This document shows positions 16,443 to 25,164 of a stretch of 55,021 nucleotides of DNA, piece after piece. Source of the DNA: Sporosarcina koreensis (lineage in GTDB: Bacteria; Bacillota; Bacilli; Bacillales_A; Planococcaceae); NCBI RefSeq assembly GCF_001531445.1, contig NZ_LQYA01000053.1, positions 46,797 through 101,817 on the forward strand. Reading direction: 5' to 3'. Numbering within the stretch: position 1 is the first letter of the stretch; the number at the start of each line of letters is the position of its first letter. The notes beneath the pieces were generated by a model. It worked only from the letters and a program-made list of their open reading frames with translations. It did no database searches and was not told the DNA's origin. Made by a program: the position numbers and the translations under genes.

Positions 16443-18488
16443 ATGGTGTTATTCACTAGAAAAGAAGATGTCGTAGAAAATTTTCATGGAACTGAAATTC
16501 GCGACCCATACAGATGGCTGGAAAATCCGGAAGACCTAGAAGTACAGCAATGGGTTGATGTACAAAACAAACAGACGCAAGAATTTCTAGCAACGTTTCC
16601 TGATCGGGAAAAAGTGAAAGGGAAATTGACAGAAGCATGGAACTTTCCGAAGTATACAGTGCCTCGGAAGGAAGGGGATCATTTTTATTTTCATAAAAAC
16701 GATGGACTCCAAAACCAAGCTGTCTTCTACCGTACAAAAGATTTGGATTCCGGGGAATTGGAAATTGTATTAGATCCCAATACGATGAATGAAGAAGGTA
16801 CTGCAGCCATTACAAATCTTTCATTTACAAACGACGGCAAAAGACTCGCGTATGGGATTTCACTCAACGGAAGCGACTGGCAGGAAATTAAAGTGAGGAA
16901 TTTGGAAACTGGCAAGGACGAAGCCGATCTGATCCGATTCTGCAAATTCTCCGGCATTGCTTGGAATGAAGAAGGGACAGGCTTCTACTATAACCGTTTT
17001 CCTGATCCATCAACTGTTTCTCCTGAGGAGCAAAGCTTTTACAATAAAGTGTATTGGCATGAAGCGGGAACTTCCCAAGAGGAAGATGTGCTCGTCTACG
17101 AGGACGCAGAAAACAAGGAATTCTCCTTCAATCCGATAATGTCGGATGATTACCGTTATCTGATTCTGAATGTTTGGAAGGGTACAGAAAATAAAAGCCG
17201 GATCTATTATAAAGACCTTGAAGAAGGCGGAGAATTTGTCCACCTGTTCGATAAAGGGGATGGTGAGTACTCTTTCATCGGAAATGAAGGACGCACTTTC
17301 TATTTCCTCACAAATGTCGATGCACCACGTGAAAAAATCATTTCAGTCGATCTCGATAAATCTTCAAAGGAAGACTGGATCGAAATCATTCCGGAAAAAG
17401 ACGATGTATTATCATTCGGGAAAATCATCAACAGTCGACTTGTTGTCTGCTATTTGCATAATGCCCATAATGAACTGAAGATTTTCGGGTTGGATGGCAA
17501 GCATGAGAAGGACGTGGAGTTGCCTGGATACATTTCATTGACCGGTTTGACAGGTAAGAAAGAAGAATCCTGGATGTTCATCGGCTACACATCTTATTTG
17601 GCGCCAAGTGCTATTGCGGCTTATGACTTTGGAAACGGTGAGCTTACTGGCATGTTTCAGGATGAGGATAAAATCAGCACGGAAGAATTTGAGACATCCC
17701 AAATCTTTTATTCATCGAAAGACGGGACAAAAATTCCAATGTTCCTGACCCATAAAAAAGGCTTGATCAAAAATGGAGAAAATCCGGTCCTTCTTTATGG
17801 ATACGGAGGGTTCAATGTCAGTTTGACACCATCCTTCTCGCCAGCAGTGCGCATGTGGATCGAAGAAGGCGGCGTCTATGTGGTTGCCAACTTGAGAGGC
17901 GGCGGTGAATTCGGGGAAGAGTGGTACAAGGCGGGAACGTTGGAGCGCAAACAGAATGTTTTCGATGATTTTGCAGCTGCTGGCGAATGGCTGATTGCAG
18001 AAGGATATACGAAGAAGGAAAAGCTTGCAATCATGGGCGGCAGCAACGGAGGATTGCTCGTGGCGGCAAGCATTACGCAACGTCCGGATTTATTTGGAGC
18101 GGCCGTTTGCCAAGTTCCTGTAGTGGACATGCTGCGTTATCATAAATTTACGGTCGGTCGCTATTGGGTGACGGATTATGGAAATGCCGAAAAAAACGCC
18201 GATGATTTCGGTTTCATGATCAAGTATTCGCCGCTCCATAATGTAAAGGAAGGCGTTGATTATCCTGCGACTTTGATCACGACGGCTGATACGGATGATC
18301 GGGTCGTGCCTGCGCATGCGATGAAATTTGCCGCAACTTTGCAGACAGCATATGCAGGTGAACATCCGATCTTGCTACGCGTGGAAAAGAATGCGGGACA
18401 CGGTCTCGGTAAGCCGACTGTCAAAATTATCGAAGAGCAAACGGATGTCTATTCTTTCCTCTGCAAAACATTAGGTGTTCAAATCTAA
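16443..18488 (+). CDS. Prolyl oligopeptidase family serine peptidase (S9)
   Basis: About 681 residues. A seven-bladed propeller domain (about 70-400) follows the N-terminal segment FHGTEIRDPYRWLENPE. The alpha/beta-hydrolase domain holds the nucleophile in MGGSNGGLL, the Asp in TADTDDRVVPAHAMKFAA and the His in NAGHGLGKP, so the triad is complete. It cuts short peptides after proline; there is no signal peptide, so it is cytosolic. ATG 16443 is chosen over GTG 16440 because AAAGGGGG ends 7 nt before it. Monocistronic. Confidence 0.93.
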   Translation: MVLFTRKEDVVENFHGTEIRDPYRWLENPEDLEVQQWVDVQNKQTQEFLATFPDREKVKGKLTEAWNFPKYTVPRKEGDHFYFHKNDGLQNQAVFYRTKDLDSGELEIVLDPNTMNEEGTAAITNLSFTNDGKRLAYGISLNGSDWQEIKVRNLETGKDEADLIRFCKFSGIAWNEEGTGFYYNRFPDPSTVSPEEQSFYNKVYWHEAGTSQEEDVLVYEDAENKEFSFNPIMSDDYRYLILNVWKGTENKSRIYYKDLEEGGEFVHLFDKGDGEYSFIGNEGRTFYFLTNVDAPREKIISVDLDKSSKEDWIEIIPEKDDVLSFGKIINSRLVVCYLHNAHNELKIFGLDGKHEKDVELPGYISLTGLTGKKEESWMFIGYTSYLAPSAIAAYDFGNGELTGMFQDEDKISTEEFETSQIFYSSKDGTKIPMFLTHKKGLIKNGENPVLLYGYGGFNVSLTPSFSPAVRMWIEEGGVYVVANLRGGGEFGEEWYKAGTLERKQNVFDDFAAAGEWLIAEGYTKKEKLAIMGGSNGGLLVAASITQRPDLFGAAVCQVPVVDMLRYHKFTVGRYWVTDYGNAEKNADDFGFMIKYSPLHNVKEGVDYPATLITTADTDDRVVPAHAMKFAATLQTAYAGEHPILLRVEKNAGHGLGKPTVKIIEEQTDVYSFLCKTLGVQI

Positions 18489-18494
18489 GAAGGA

Positions 18495-18528
18495 AGGCTG
18501 TCTCAGCGTCGAGACAGCCTCTATTTTT
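18495..18528. terminator. Bidirectional terminator
   Basis: AGGCTGTCTC / GAGACAGCCT, 10-bp stem with AGCGTC loop, T-rich tail; between convergent peptidase genes. Confidence 0.8.
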
Positions 18529-19501
18529 GTCGTTCCCAGTTCCGAAGTGCAGGGAATGGATCAAAAGCCCATTCCGTCCGGCCGTTATACTTATACAATC
18601 CATAATGGAGATGAGGAGGGAATTTCCCTGAAGTCCCTTCTTTCCCATATCCAGAGCTGCCGACAAAGCCGAGAAGTGTGCCGGGTTCCACAATATCTCC
18701 CTCTTTGATGCCTTTATCAAAATAAGCCAAATGGGCAAAGTAATGATAGGTGTTATGGTTGTCGCGAATACCGACGCGCCATCCTCCATATTCGTTCCAC
18801 CCCATCACTTCAATGACGCCGTAGGAAGTGGCGACTACTGGAACGCCGTAGCCCGCAAAAACATCCGTTCCTTCATGGATTCGGCGACCGCCCCATCCGC
18901 GGCTGGAACCCCATGTGCTGCGATACGTATAGTGGTGTCCTTTCGGAATCGGAAACACATGCTTATCGAGCGCAACCGTTTCGAAATGCTTGTACAGCTT
19001 GGCAATCGTTATGATCTGATTGACTGTAGCCTCCCGTTTATAATAGTGCCATAATGCCGCTTTAAATTCATGTTCGTCAGGTCCGTACATGGCTAAATGG
19101 GAATACATCGTCAACAGTACATCGGTTGGGTCGGATCGGTCCGCGATCCCGTCTCCATTGCCGTCGGTTCCGGAACCACCGAAAATTGCGATCGTGTTCG
19201 CGGAGGTATCGGTTGGCTCTGGATTCAATACGCCGAACCAGTGCTCAACGGGAAATTGGATGGAAATGGGCCCGTCGACTTTTGGAAGATCGTTGCGCAC
19301 TTGCTGGATATTCCGTTCATATTGATCAATTGCAGCAAGATGATACCAAGGAACCAATTCATTTGCGAATTGCAAATAAAGACCCATCCGCTCCTCCATC
19401 ATCTCCTTTTCGGTCATTTGGTCAGAAGCGGAGACGATATTGAGCGTCAGACAAAGACAGATCATTGCACAAATCGATGCAATCATATAATGGATACGCA
19501 A
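18521..19501 (-). CDS. lytH: Secreted M23 metallopeptidase, LytH-like
   Basis: 326 residues, the same length as B. subtilis LytH/YunA as I recall it. The N-terminal signal peptide (MRIHYMIASICAMICLCLTLNIVSAS) is followed by a family-specific region with DGNGDGIADRSDPTDVL, then the LytM/M23 domain with zinc ligands in GRRIHEGTD and FPPHLHYG. LytH is an L-Ala-D-Glu peptidase that trims spore cortex stem peptides. The match (YRSTWG..RG.GGRRIHEGTD.FA.YGVPV) is strong but from memory. Its start has GGAGG on the minus strand (revcomp of 19506-19513). Confidence 0.8.
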   Translation of the reverse strand: MRIHYMIASICAMICLCLTLNIVSASDQMTEKEMMEERMGLYLQFANELVPWYHLAAIDQYERNIQQVRNDLPKVDGPISIQFPVEHWFGVLNPEPTDTSANTIAIFGGSGTDGNGDGIADRSDPTDVLLTMYSHLAMYGPDEHEFKAALWHYYKREATVNQIITIAKLYKHFETVALDKHVFPIPKGHHYTYRSTWGSSRGWGGRRIHEGTDVFAGYGVPVVATSYGVIEVMGWNEYGGWRVGIRDNHNTYHYFAHLAYFDKGIKEGDIVEPGTLLGFVGSSGYGKEGTSGKFPPHLHYGLYKYNGRTEWAFDPFPALRNWERQK

Positions 19502-19648
19502 GGGGAAACCTCCTTTGTTGAAAGATTAGAATTCCCCGAACGGTCGATTTCATGAGTTTTGTTTTTAGCTCTCCATGCATCGTTATAGGATGGATTTGTT
19601 TTTGGGTGTTATACTTTAGAAGAGATAAAATAGAAGGGGAGAGGACGA

Positions 19649-19966
19649 ATGGAAAAACTACAATCGGTCGAACAGTTTGAGCAATTGAAAAATGAGGAAC
19701 GGACAATGTTTATGTTTTCAGCGGATTGGTGCCCGGATTGCCGGGTGATCGAGCCGTTCTTGCCAGCTATTGAGGCGGATTATCCTGAGTATAATTTCAT
19801 TTATGTGGATCGTGATGATTTTATCGATGTTTGCCAGCAGTTGGACGTGTTCGGAATTCCAAGCTTTATTGCGTTCCATAGTGGGGAAGAAGTTGGCCGT
19901 TTTGTAAGCAAGGACCGTAAGACAAAGGAAGAGATCGAGGCATTCATTAACGGTTTGAATGCATAA
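19649..19966 (+). CDS. Thioredoxin-like protein
   Basis: 105 residues, one thioredoxin fold. The active site is CPDC (residues 28-31) in FSADWCPDCRVIEPF, with the cis-Pro loop FGIPSFIAF. It resembles the YtpP/YusE group of small Bacillus thioredoxins. It probably acts in cytosolic disulfide exchange; partners are unknown. ATG 19649 has AGGGGAGAGGA 6 nt upstream. Followed by its own terminator. Confidence 0.88.
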   Translation: MEKLQSVEQFEQLKNEERTMFMFSADWCPDCRVIEPFLPAIEADYPEYNFIYVDRDDFIDVCQQLDVFGIPSFIAFHSGEEVGRFVSKDRKTKEEIEAFINGLNA

Positions 19967-19971
19967 TGATG

Positions 19972-20017
19972 AGAGATATCGTCATCCTAGCAATGGATTG
20001 CGATATCTCTTTTTTTA
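19972..20017. terminator. Terminator between thioredoxin-like and GDPD genes
   Basis: AGAGATATCG / CGATATCTCT stem, 19-nt loop, TTTTTTT tail; overlaps the stop codon of the convergent gene. Confidence 0.7.
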
Positions 20018-20737
20018 TCTGGAATGTAAAAAAGCATTCATTTTTTCGGGGTAGTCGGTGAAAATGGCTTGTACGCCTGCTTGTTTTACTAGCATTGCAT
20101 ATTTTTCATCATTGACGGTAAATGTTCTAACGGGCATGCCGCTATTAATTACTTCGGCCATTGGCGGGCGGATTGCGGCAGGGAAGAGGATATGAAGAGC
20201 ATCCGCAGGAATTCTGTGTATATAGTCCAACGGATGAACAAGCACTTCCATGAATAAGGCAGCTGTCTCGATTTGAGGATTAAGCCGCTTTACAGCCTGG
20301 ATTGCGCTATGATCGAATGATGAAATGATGACGCGTGATTCCAGCTGTCTTTCAGCAATTACATCGAGCACTCTCCCGACCATTCCTTCATACGGAAAAA
20401 TATCTGATTTCAACTCGATATTTAGCTTGTGCTCAGTCGAATCGAAAACATCGAGGACATCTACAAGTGTCGGTATCGTCTCCCCTTGAAAGTCTGAAGA
20501 AAACCAGCTGCCAAAGTCATGTTTCATTAATTCCCCTAGTGACAAGTCTTTCACATAACCTGTCCCATCTGATGTGCGGTTAATCGATTCATCATGGATG
20601 ACGACAAGTTCGCCATCTGCTGTCATATGTACATCGAATTCAACACCGAAAACCGGAAGACGGGCTGCTTCCTTGAATGCTGCGATTGTGTTCTCCGGAA
20701 AGTTTCCTGATGCGCCTCTATGTGCAAAAATATCCAT
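20015..20737 (-). CDS. Glycerophosphodiester phosphodiesterase
   Basis: 240 residues, a cytosolic GDPD TIM barrel. The opening FAHRGASGNFPENTIAAF holds the catalytic His and Arg; VEFDVHMTADGELVVIHDESINRTSDGTG holds the Glu-Asp metal ligands and second His. It hydrolyses glycerophosphodiesters to glycerol-3-phosphate and an alcohol. There is no signal peptide, unlike secreted GlpQ. ATG 20737 with GGAGGAAG on the minus strand 5 nt upstream. Confidence 0.92.
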   Translation of the reverse strand: MDIFAHRGASGNFPENTIAAFKEAARLPVFGVEFDVHMTADGELVVIHDESINRTSDGTGYVKDLSLGELMKHDFGSWFSSDFQGETIPTLVDVLDVFDSTEHKLNIELKSDIFPYEGMVGRVLDVIAERQLESRVIISSFDHSAIQAVKRLNPQIETAALFMEVLVHPLDYIHRIPADALHILFPAAIRPPMAEVINSGMPVRTFTVNDEKYAMLVKQAGVQAIFTDYPEKMNAFLHSR

Positions 20738-20781
20738 TCAGCTTCCTCCATTTCCAATGGGCTCTACAGATTGCTTTCAGC

Positions 20782-20811
20782 AAAAGGGCCACGGTTCTCT
20801 TACCGTTGCCC
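20782..20811 (-). terminator. Terminator after abrB-like gene
   Basis: Minus strand: GGGCAACGGT-AAGAGA-ACCGTGGCCC followed by TTTTGC. Confidence 0.65.
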
Positions 20812-20829
20812 GTTCGCATGGAAATATGC

Positions 20830-21108
20830 TCATTCCCAAGTCTTTCGTTCTTCAATTTCCTTTTTCAGGATTTCTGCTCCTTTAGGACTTATATACATGC
20901 CATTGGAAAGTCTTTTATTTTCAGGTGTAATTTCGCCGGTTACGATACATGCCGAATCTACAACATACTTCCGCAGGATGATCATATCATCATCAACGAA
21001 AATTTCCATCGGAGCCCCTTTTTCAAGTTTTAACGTATTTCGTAATTCCTTTGGGATGACAATTCTTCCTAGATGGTCGACTTTTCTGACGATACCTAAA
21101 CTACGCAT
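20830..21108 (-). CDS. AbrB/Abh family transition-state regulator
   Basis: 92 residues. The N-terminal swapped-hairpin DNA-binding domain is clear (MRSLGIVRKVDHLGRIVIPKELRNTLKLEKGAPMEIFVDDDMIILRKY), followed by the C-terminal multimerisation half (CIVTGEITPENKRLSNG.YISPKGAEIL). It represses post-exponential genes such as those for biofilm and antimicrobials in Bacillus. Whether it is AbrB or its paralogue Abh cannot be decided here. AGGGAGG lies 6 nt before the ATG on the minus strand. Confidence 0.9.
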   Translation of the reverse strand: MRSLGIVRKVDHLGRIVIPKELRNTLKLEKGAPMEIFVDDDMIILRKYVVDSACIVTGEITPENKRLSNGMYISPKGAEILKKEIEERKTWE

Positions 21109-21305
21109 AATATCCTCCCTAACATTATGTTTTATTGTTACATGTACCTACTATTATACTATTAAATTAGAAAAATACAAAAAAGTGAGTATACTTTCTT
21201 CTTGTTTTCTATTCTCTGTATTCCTCTTATCATGGCTTTAAAACGTTTCTGTCCGCGATTTTTTCTGATAGAATAGGTAAGTCTGCTAAGAAAGGGGAAC
21301 TAACT

Positions 21306-22163
21306 ATGTCATTCATCCAGAAGAGACCCATCGTTTTTGACTATGTTCAAATCATTGCAGGAGCGACTTTGGTCGGACTTGCTTTCAATATATTTTTCTT
21401 GCCTGCGCGTATCGCTGCTGGCGGCATTTCAGGTGTCAGTACGATCCTTTATGAATTATTCGGATATAATCCTGCATATGTGCAATGGATTATCAATATC
21501 CCGCTTATCATACTTGGGCTGTTGCTCGTAGGGAAGGAGTTCAGTGCAAAGACGCTCGTCGGTACTTTTTTTGTCCCTTTCGTCATCTATTTGACAAGCG
21601 GTCTTCAGTTACCCGTTGACAATCCGTTTCTCAGCTCCATATATGGCGGCATCATGCTTGGAATCGGGCTGGGACTCGTTTACAGGGGAAATGGGTCCAC
21701 AGGCGGAACGGCTTTAATTGCCCAACTCCTAAAAAAATACACAGGAATATCGAGCGGCTTTTCCCAATTGATTGTTGATGGTATTGTCGTCGTCACTTCG
21801 GCTTTTGTCTTCAATTTTGAACTTGCATTATACGCACTTATGTCAATTTATGTGACGAGCAAAGTGATCGATTTCGTCCAATTGCAAACGTCACCGACTA
21901 AGCTGGTCCTAATAATTACTGACCATGCAGATAAGATTCAGTCGGTCATCCAAAATGAAATTGACCGTGGATTGACGAAAGTGAAGTCAACAGGGGGATA
22001 TTCAGACGACGAAAAGACAATGATTCTTTGCGTGGTGGAACAATCTGAGGCGGTCTATTTGAAGAAACTGCTTCAGACTGCAGAGCCATCTTCGTTTGTC
22101 ATTTTCCTGAATGCCTCTGAAATTTTGGGACTCGGTTTTTCAAAAGCGAAAGTTCATCGATGA
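21306..22163 (+). CDS. YitT family membrane protein
   Basis: 285 residues. Five N-terminal membrane segments of the YitT (DUF161) type (LVGLAFNIFFLPARIAAGGISGVSTIL, GIMLGIGLGLVYRGNGSTGGTALIA) are followed by a cytoplasmic DUF2179 domain (about 200-280, RGLTKVKSTGGYSDDEKTMILCVVEQSE). Spore formers carry many paralogues; the transported substrate, if any, is not known. ATG 21306 has AAGGGGAAC 6-7 nt upstream. Confidence 0.9.
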   Translation: MSFIQKRPIVFDYVQIIAGATLVGLAFNIFFLPARIAAGGISGVSTILYELFGYNPAYVQWIINIPLIILGLLLVGKEFSAKTLVGTFFVPFVIYLTSGLQLPVDNPFLSSIYGGIMLGIGLGLVYRGNGSTGGTALIAQLLKKYTGISSGFSQLIVDGIVVVTSAFVFNFELALYALMSIYVTSKVIDFVQLQTSPTKLVLIITDHADKIQSVIQNEIDRGLTKVKSTGGYSDDEKTMILCVVEQSEAVYLKKLLQTAEPSSFVIFLNASEILGLGFSKAKVHR

Positions 22164-22220
22164 CAAGAAAACAGTATACAATTCGGATAACAATGATATA
22201 ATAGTTACAATTGAATATTT

Positions 22221-22324
22221 CTTATCAAGAGAAGCTGAGGGAATTGGCCCGATGAAGCTTCAGCAACCTCTGCAATTGCAGGAAGGTGCTACCTCCAACA
22301 AGATGTTATGTCTTGAGAGATAAG
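22221..22324 (+). promoter_or_regulatory. SAM-I riboswitch (S-box) aptamer of metA
   Basis: Classic S-box: P1 CTTATCAAGAGAAGC pairs at the end with CTTGAGAGATAAG. Conserved internal blocks are GCTGAGGGA, TGGCCCGATGAAGC, CAGCAACC and AAGGTGCTACCTCCA. S-adenosylmethionine binding should stabilise P1 and free the terminator at 22344-22380. GAACGA (22324-22329) can pair with TCGTTC (22347-22352) as antiterminator. A possible -10 TATAAT is at 22197-22202. Confidence 0.95.
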
Positions 22325-22343
22325 AACGAAAAACAGATGAAAA

Positions 22344-22380
22344 TCCTCGTTCCTATCTTTGGGAGCGGGGTTTTTATTTG
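22344..22380 (+). terminator. SAM-controlled terminator
   Basis: CCTCGTTCC pairs with GGAGCGGGG (two G-U pairs), then TTTTTATTT. It is the expression platform of the riboswitch. Confidence 0.85.
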
Positions 22381-22390
22381 TTACATCTAG

Positions 22391-22500
22391 ACTTCGGGCG
22401 CCATAGGCTTGGGTCATAAGTCAAAGCTGCTTTGTGGCAAAAAGCGCCACGTCGCATCTTCGCCTTATGCCTGTCGCCTATAGGCAGGCGCCCTGCGCTT
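22391..22500 (+). repeat. Palindromic intergenic element between riboswitch and metA
   Basis: About 110 nt with nested inverted repeats: GGGCGCC ATAGGC (22396-22408) against GCCTAT...GGCGCCC (22476-22493), CATAAG against CTTATG, and an inner GTGGC-AAAAAGC-GCCAC hairpin near 22434-22450. It is much more GC-rich than its surroundings and ends 10 nt before the metA ribosome binding site. It looks like a mobile REP/MITE-type palindrome inserted in the 5' untranslated region. No second copy is in this window. Confidence 0.65.
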
Positions 22501-22524
22501 TTGATTAGAAAAGGGGGAGCAAGA

Positions 22525-23433
22525 ATGCCGATCAATATACCTGAACAATTACCGGCACGCGAACTGTTGAAAGAGGAAAAGATTTTTGTCATGGATGAAG
22601 GACGGGCAACTACCCAAGATATACGTCCGCTAACTATCCTCATCCTGAATTTAATGCCTGAAAAGGAAAGGACCGAGCTTCAATTGCTTCGGCTGCTCGG
22701 CAATACGCCATTGCAAGTAAATGTTTCATTTTTGAACACGGCGACGTATGAGTCGAAAAATGTAAGTAAAAATCATTTGGATTCCTTTTACACGACATTC
22801 GAGCATGTGAAGAATCGGCGCTACGACGGACTTATTATCACTGGAGCGCCCATTGAGCATTTGGAGTTCGAAGACGTTGTCTATTGGGATGAATTGAAAC
22901 AAATCATGGACTGGTCGAAAACAAATGTAACTTCCGTTTTACATATTTGCTGGGGAGCGCAAGCCGCGCTTTACCATCATTACGGCATCGACAAATACGA
23001 GTTGCCGAAAAAACTGTCCGGTGTTTTCAGCCATCAATTGACTGATCCGACTGTCGAATTGGCACGCGGCTTCAATGATCAGTTCAATGCGCCGCATTCA
23101 CGTTATACATCCGTTTCAATCGAGGATATCGAACAAGAGCCGCGCCTTCAATTATTGGCGGTTTCAGAAGGTGCTGGCGCATTCATCATCCTGTCAAAAG
23201 ACGGCAAACATATTATGGTCACTGGACATTTGGAATACGATGCATGCACGCTCGGCGAGGAATACGCACGGGACTTGAAAAAAGGGATCGATATTAATGT
23301 GCCGGAAAACTATTTCCCGGACGATGACCCAAGTAAACAGCCGTTGAACACATGGCGCTCACATACGCATCTCTTGTTCTCAAACTGGCTGAACTATTAT
23401 GTTTATCAGGAAACACCGTTTGAGTGGGAATGA
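22525..23433 (+). CDS. metAA: Homoserine O-acetyltransferase (MetA family)
   Basis: 302 residues, full length. The catalytic Cys142 is in HICWGAQAA; His and Glu are in [12 protein letters not shown]. Residue 111 is Glu ([10 protein letters not shown]): in this family Glu111 marks acetyl-CoA use and Gly111 succinyl-CoA use, so the product should be O-acetylhomoserine, the first methionine-specific step. ATG 22525 has AAGGGGGAG 5 nt upstream; the frame is open back to 22432 but that part lies in the palindromic element. Controlled by the SAM-I riboswitch. Confidence 0.95.
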   Translation: MPINIPEQLPARELLKEEKIFVMDEGRATTQDIRPLTILILNLMPEKERTELQLLRLLGNTPLQVNVSFLNTATYESKNVSKNHLDSFYTTFEHVKNRRYDGLIITGAPIEHLEFEDVVYWDELKQIMDWSKTNVTSVLHICWGAQAALYHHYGIDKYELPKKLSGVFSHQLTDPTVELARGFNDQFNAPHSRYTSVSIEDIEQEPRLQLLAVSEGAGAFIILSKDGKHIMVTGHLEYDACTLGEEYARDLKKGIDINVPENYFPDDDPSKQPLNTWRSHTHLLFSNWLNYYVYQETPFEWE

Positions 23434-23441
23434 TCATTTAC

Positions 23442-23485
23442 AAGCAAAGTAGGGATTTTAGCAATTCCTGTTTTGCTTTTTTTTT
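23442..23485 (+). terminator. Terminator after metA
   Basis: AGCAAA..AGGGAT / ATTCCT..TTTGCT imperfect stem followed by eight T's. Confidence 0.75.
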
Positions 23486-23539
23486 GCCGTATATTTTAAT
23501 AGTGCGGTCACACACTAGCTCTAGTGGAGGTGTGAAGAG

Positions 23540-24253
23540 ATGATATCAGATGCAATTGAAAATATGGATTTTTGGGAAATGCTTCTTCGAACAACTTTTG
23601 CTTTTATCATTCTTATGATACTCGCCAGATTGATGGGGAAAAAACAGATTTCACAGCTGACATTTTTCCATTATGTGACGGGTATTACAATCGGCTCCAT
23701 CGCAGCCGAGATATCTGCTCAGTCAGAAACCCCTTTTTTAAATGGGGCTGTTGCGATGATTTGGTGGGCAATATTAACCGTATTGGTGAACTTGTTAACG
23801 GTAAAGTCTAAAAAAGCGAGAATATTATTTGATGATCAACCAACCATTATTATTCACAGAGGGAAAATTAGTGAACAAGGAATGAAGAAAGCTCGTCTAA
23901 CATTAAATGATTTGAATATGATGCTCCGTGAGCAAAGTATTTTTACTGTCACAGACGTGAACTATGCCATTCTTGAAACAAACGGGCAGTTAAGTGTCAT
24001 GAAAAAAGCGGCCCAGGAGGCAGCGACGCGCAAAGACGTAAAGGCGCCTGGCAATGAGCCGAAGTATATACCGACAGAAATCATTTCGGATGGAAAATTG
24101 ATAAAGGAAAACTTAACCGAGCTCAAACTGACTGAAGAATGGGTGTATGAGCAACTGAAAAAGAATGGTGTCGGTAAATTGGAGCAAGTGTATTATGCTG
24201 AAATCCTTGCAGATGGCCATCTCCATATTGATTTGCGTACAGAGAAAAAGTAG
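23540..24253 (+). CDS. DUF421 (YetF-type) membrane protein, second copy
   Basis: 237 residues with the same plan as the protein at 5590-6297: three membrane segments (about 15-35, 42-60, 68-86) with LARLMGKKQISQLTFFHYVTGITIGSIAAEIS, then the soluble domain HRGKISEQGMKKARLTLNDLNMMLREQSIFTVTDVNYAILETNGQLSVMKK. A Lys- and Ala-rich linker near 160-180 (KKAAQEAATRKDVKAPG) is absent from the first copy. Function unknown. ATG 23540 with GGAGGTGTG 8 nt upstream. Confidence 0.85.
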   Translation: MISDAIENMDFWEMLLRTTFAFIILMILARLMGKKQISQLTFFHYVTGITIGSIAAEISAQSETPFLNGAVAMIWWAILTVLVNLLTVKSKKARILFDDQPTIIIHRGKISEQGMKKARLTLNDLNMMLREQSIFTVTDVNYAILETNGQLSVMKKAAQEAATRKDVKAPGNEPKYIPTEIISDGKLIKENLTELKLTEEWVYEQLKKNGVGKLEQVYYAEILADGHLHIDLRTEKK

Positions 24254-24300
24254 GACCTTCATATAGGGGGAGAGATTTTTTCTGCCCCCTCATATAGGAA

Positions 24301-24455
24301 GAACGAGAACTTATCCGGGGAAAACGAGAACACTTTGCGTAGGAATGAGAGCTTGTCAGGGGAAACGAGAACTCTTTGCGTAGGAATAAGAACTTATCAG
24401 GGGAAACGAGAACACTTTATGCATGAACGAGAACTTATCCGATGTAAACGAAACC
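24301..24455. repeat. Eight-unit 20-21 bp direct repeat array (GAACGAGAACT family)
   Basis: The core (G)AGAAC recurs at 24305, 24326, 24347, 24367, 24388, 24408, 24429 and 24450 (steps 20-21 bp). Two unit types alternate: one continuing TTATCNGGGGAAA and one continuing CTTTGCGTAGGAA, so a 41-42 bp higher-order unit is visible. The core is the reverse complement of that at 1797-1964. The array follows a GGGGG/CCCCC hairpin (about 24263-24290) after the DUF421 stop. Confidence 0.85.
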
Positions 24456-24497
24456 CCCAATATGAGGATTTCACTAAATGACTATTTTATGCTATAA

Positions 24498-24514
24498 TGA
24501 ATGACAGTCATTCA
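24498..24514. promoter_or_regulatory. Putative operator of the TetR regulator (own promoter)
   Basis: Perfect 17-nt palindrome TGAATGACAGTCATTCA. It abuts a -10 element TATAAT (24493-24498; -35 candidate TTCACT 24470-24475, spacer 17). Position and symmetry are typical of TetR-family autorepression. A near copy precedes the SMR genes. Confidence 0.75.
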
Positions 24515-24530
24515 GTGGAGGGGTTGGCAA

Positions 24531-25100
24531 TTGGATAAAAAGGAAAGAATCATAAAAGCGGCTATCGAAGTGTTTCGCAAGCAAGGCATCGAAAAGACGA
24601 AAATATCCGATATCGTGAAAGTGGCAGGAATCGCACAAGGTACGTTCTATTTATATTTTCCGTCAAAATTATCAATCATGCCAGCGATTGCCGAAGTCAT
24701 GGTCGCAAAAACATTGGAGATGGTCATCGACAGAGTATCGGATGATGCACCATTTTCAAAACGGATGGAGCAACTCGTCGACGCGATTTTTGAGGTGAAT
24801 GAGGAATACCATGAAATTCAAGCGCTGATTTATTCGGGTTTGGCATCAACCGAACATCTTAAAAATTGGGAGACGGTATATGCCCCGTTCTATAAATGGG
24901 TGAGTGATGGTCTGCAGCAAGCAATCGACGAAGGGGTGATCCGGAATTCTGTCAATCCCGAACGAACGTCACGGCTCGTCATCGGCCTCGTGGAATCGGC
25001 TGCGGAACAAATTTATTTATACGACACCGATAAGGAAGACGAGGCGATCATACAAAAAAATGAAGTGAAGAACTTTTTGAAGCATGCCCTTGCGCTTTAA
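24531..25100 (+). CDS. TetR family transcriptional regulator of the SMR efflux pair
   Basis: About 189 residues. The helix-turn-helix is at residues 6-52 (KERIIKAAIEVFRKQGIEKTKISDIVKVAGIAQGTFYLYFPSK), followed by a ligand-binding helical domain. Start TTG 24531 with GGAGGGG 7 nt upstream; an ATG at 24501 lies inside the operator palindrome. Order regulator-SMR-SMR resembles B. subtilis yvdT-yvdS-yvdR. It should repress itself and the efflux genes until a toxic cation or drug binds. Confidence 0.88.
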   Translation: MDKKERIIKAAIEVFRKQGIEKTKISDIVKVAGIAQGTFYLYFPSKLSIMPAIAEVMVAKTLEMVIDRVSDDAPFSKRMEQLVDAIFEVNEEYHEIQALIYSGLASTEHLKNWETVYAPFYKWVSDGLQQAIDEGVIRNSVNPERTSRLVIGLVESAAEQIYLYDTDKEDEAIIQKNEVKNFLKHALAL

Positions 25101-25164
25101 AAGCGGCGCTTCTTCACTAGCAGTAAGAGTACTAAATCTTTGGCAGCTTGTCATTGGATGAAAA

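Noticed and set aside
22432..22524. N-terminal extension of metA
   Set aside because: It lies in the palindromic element; the ribosome binding site and known MetA start (MPINIP) place the start at 22525.
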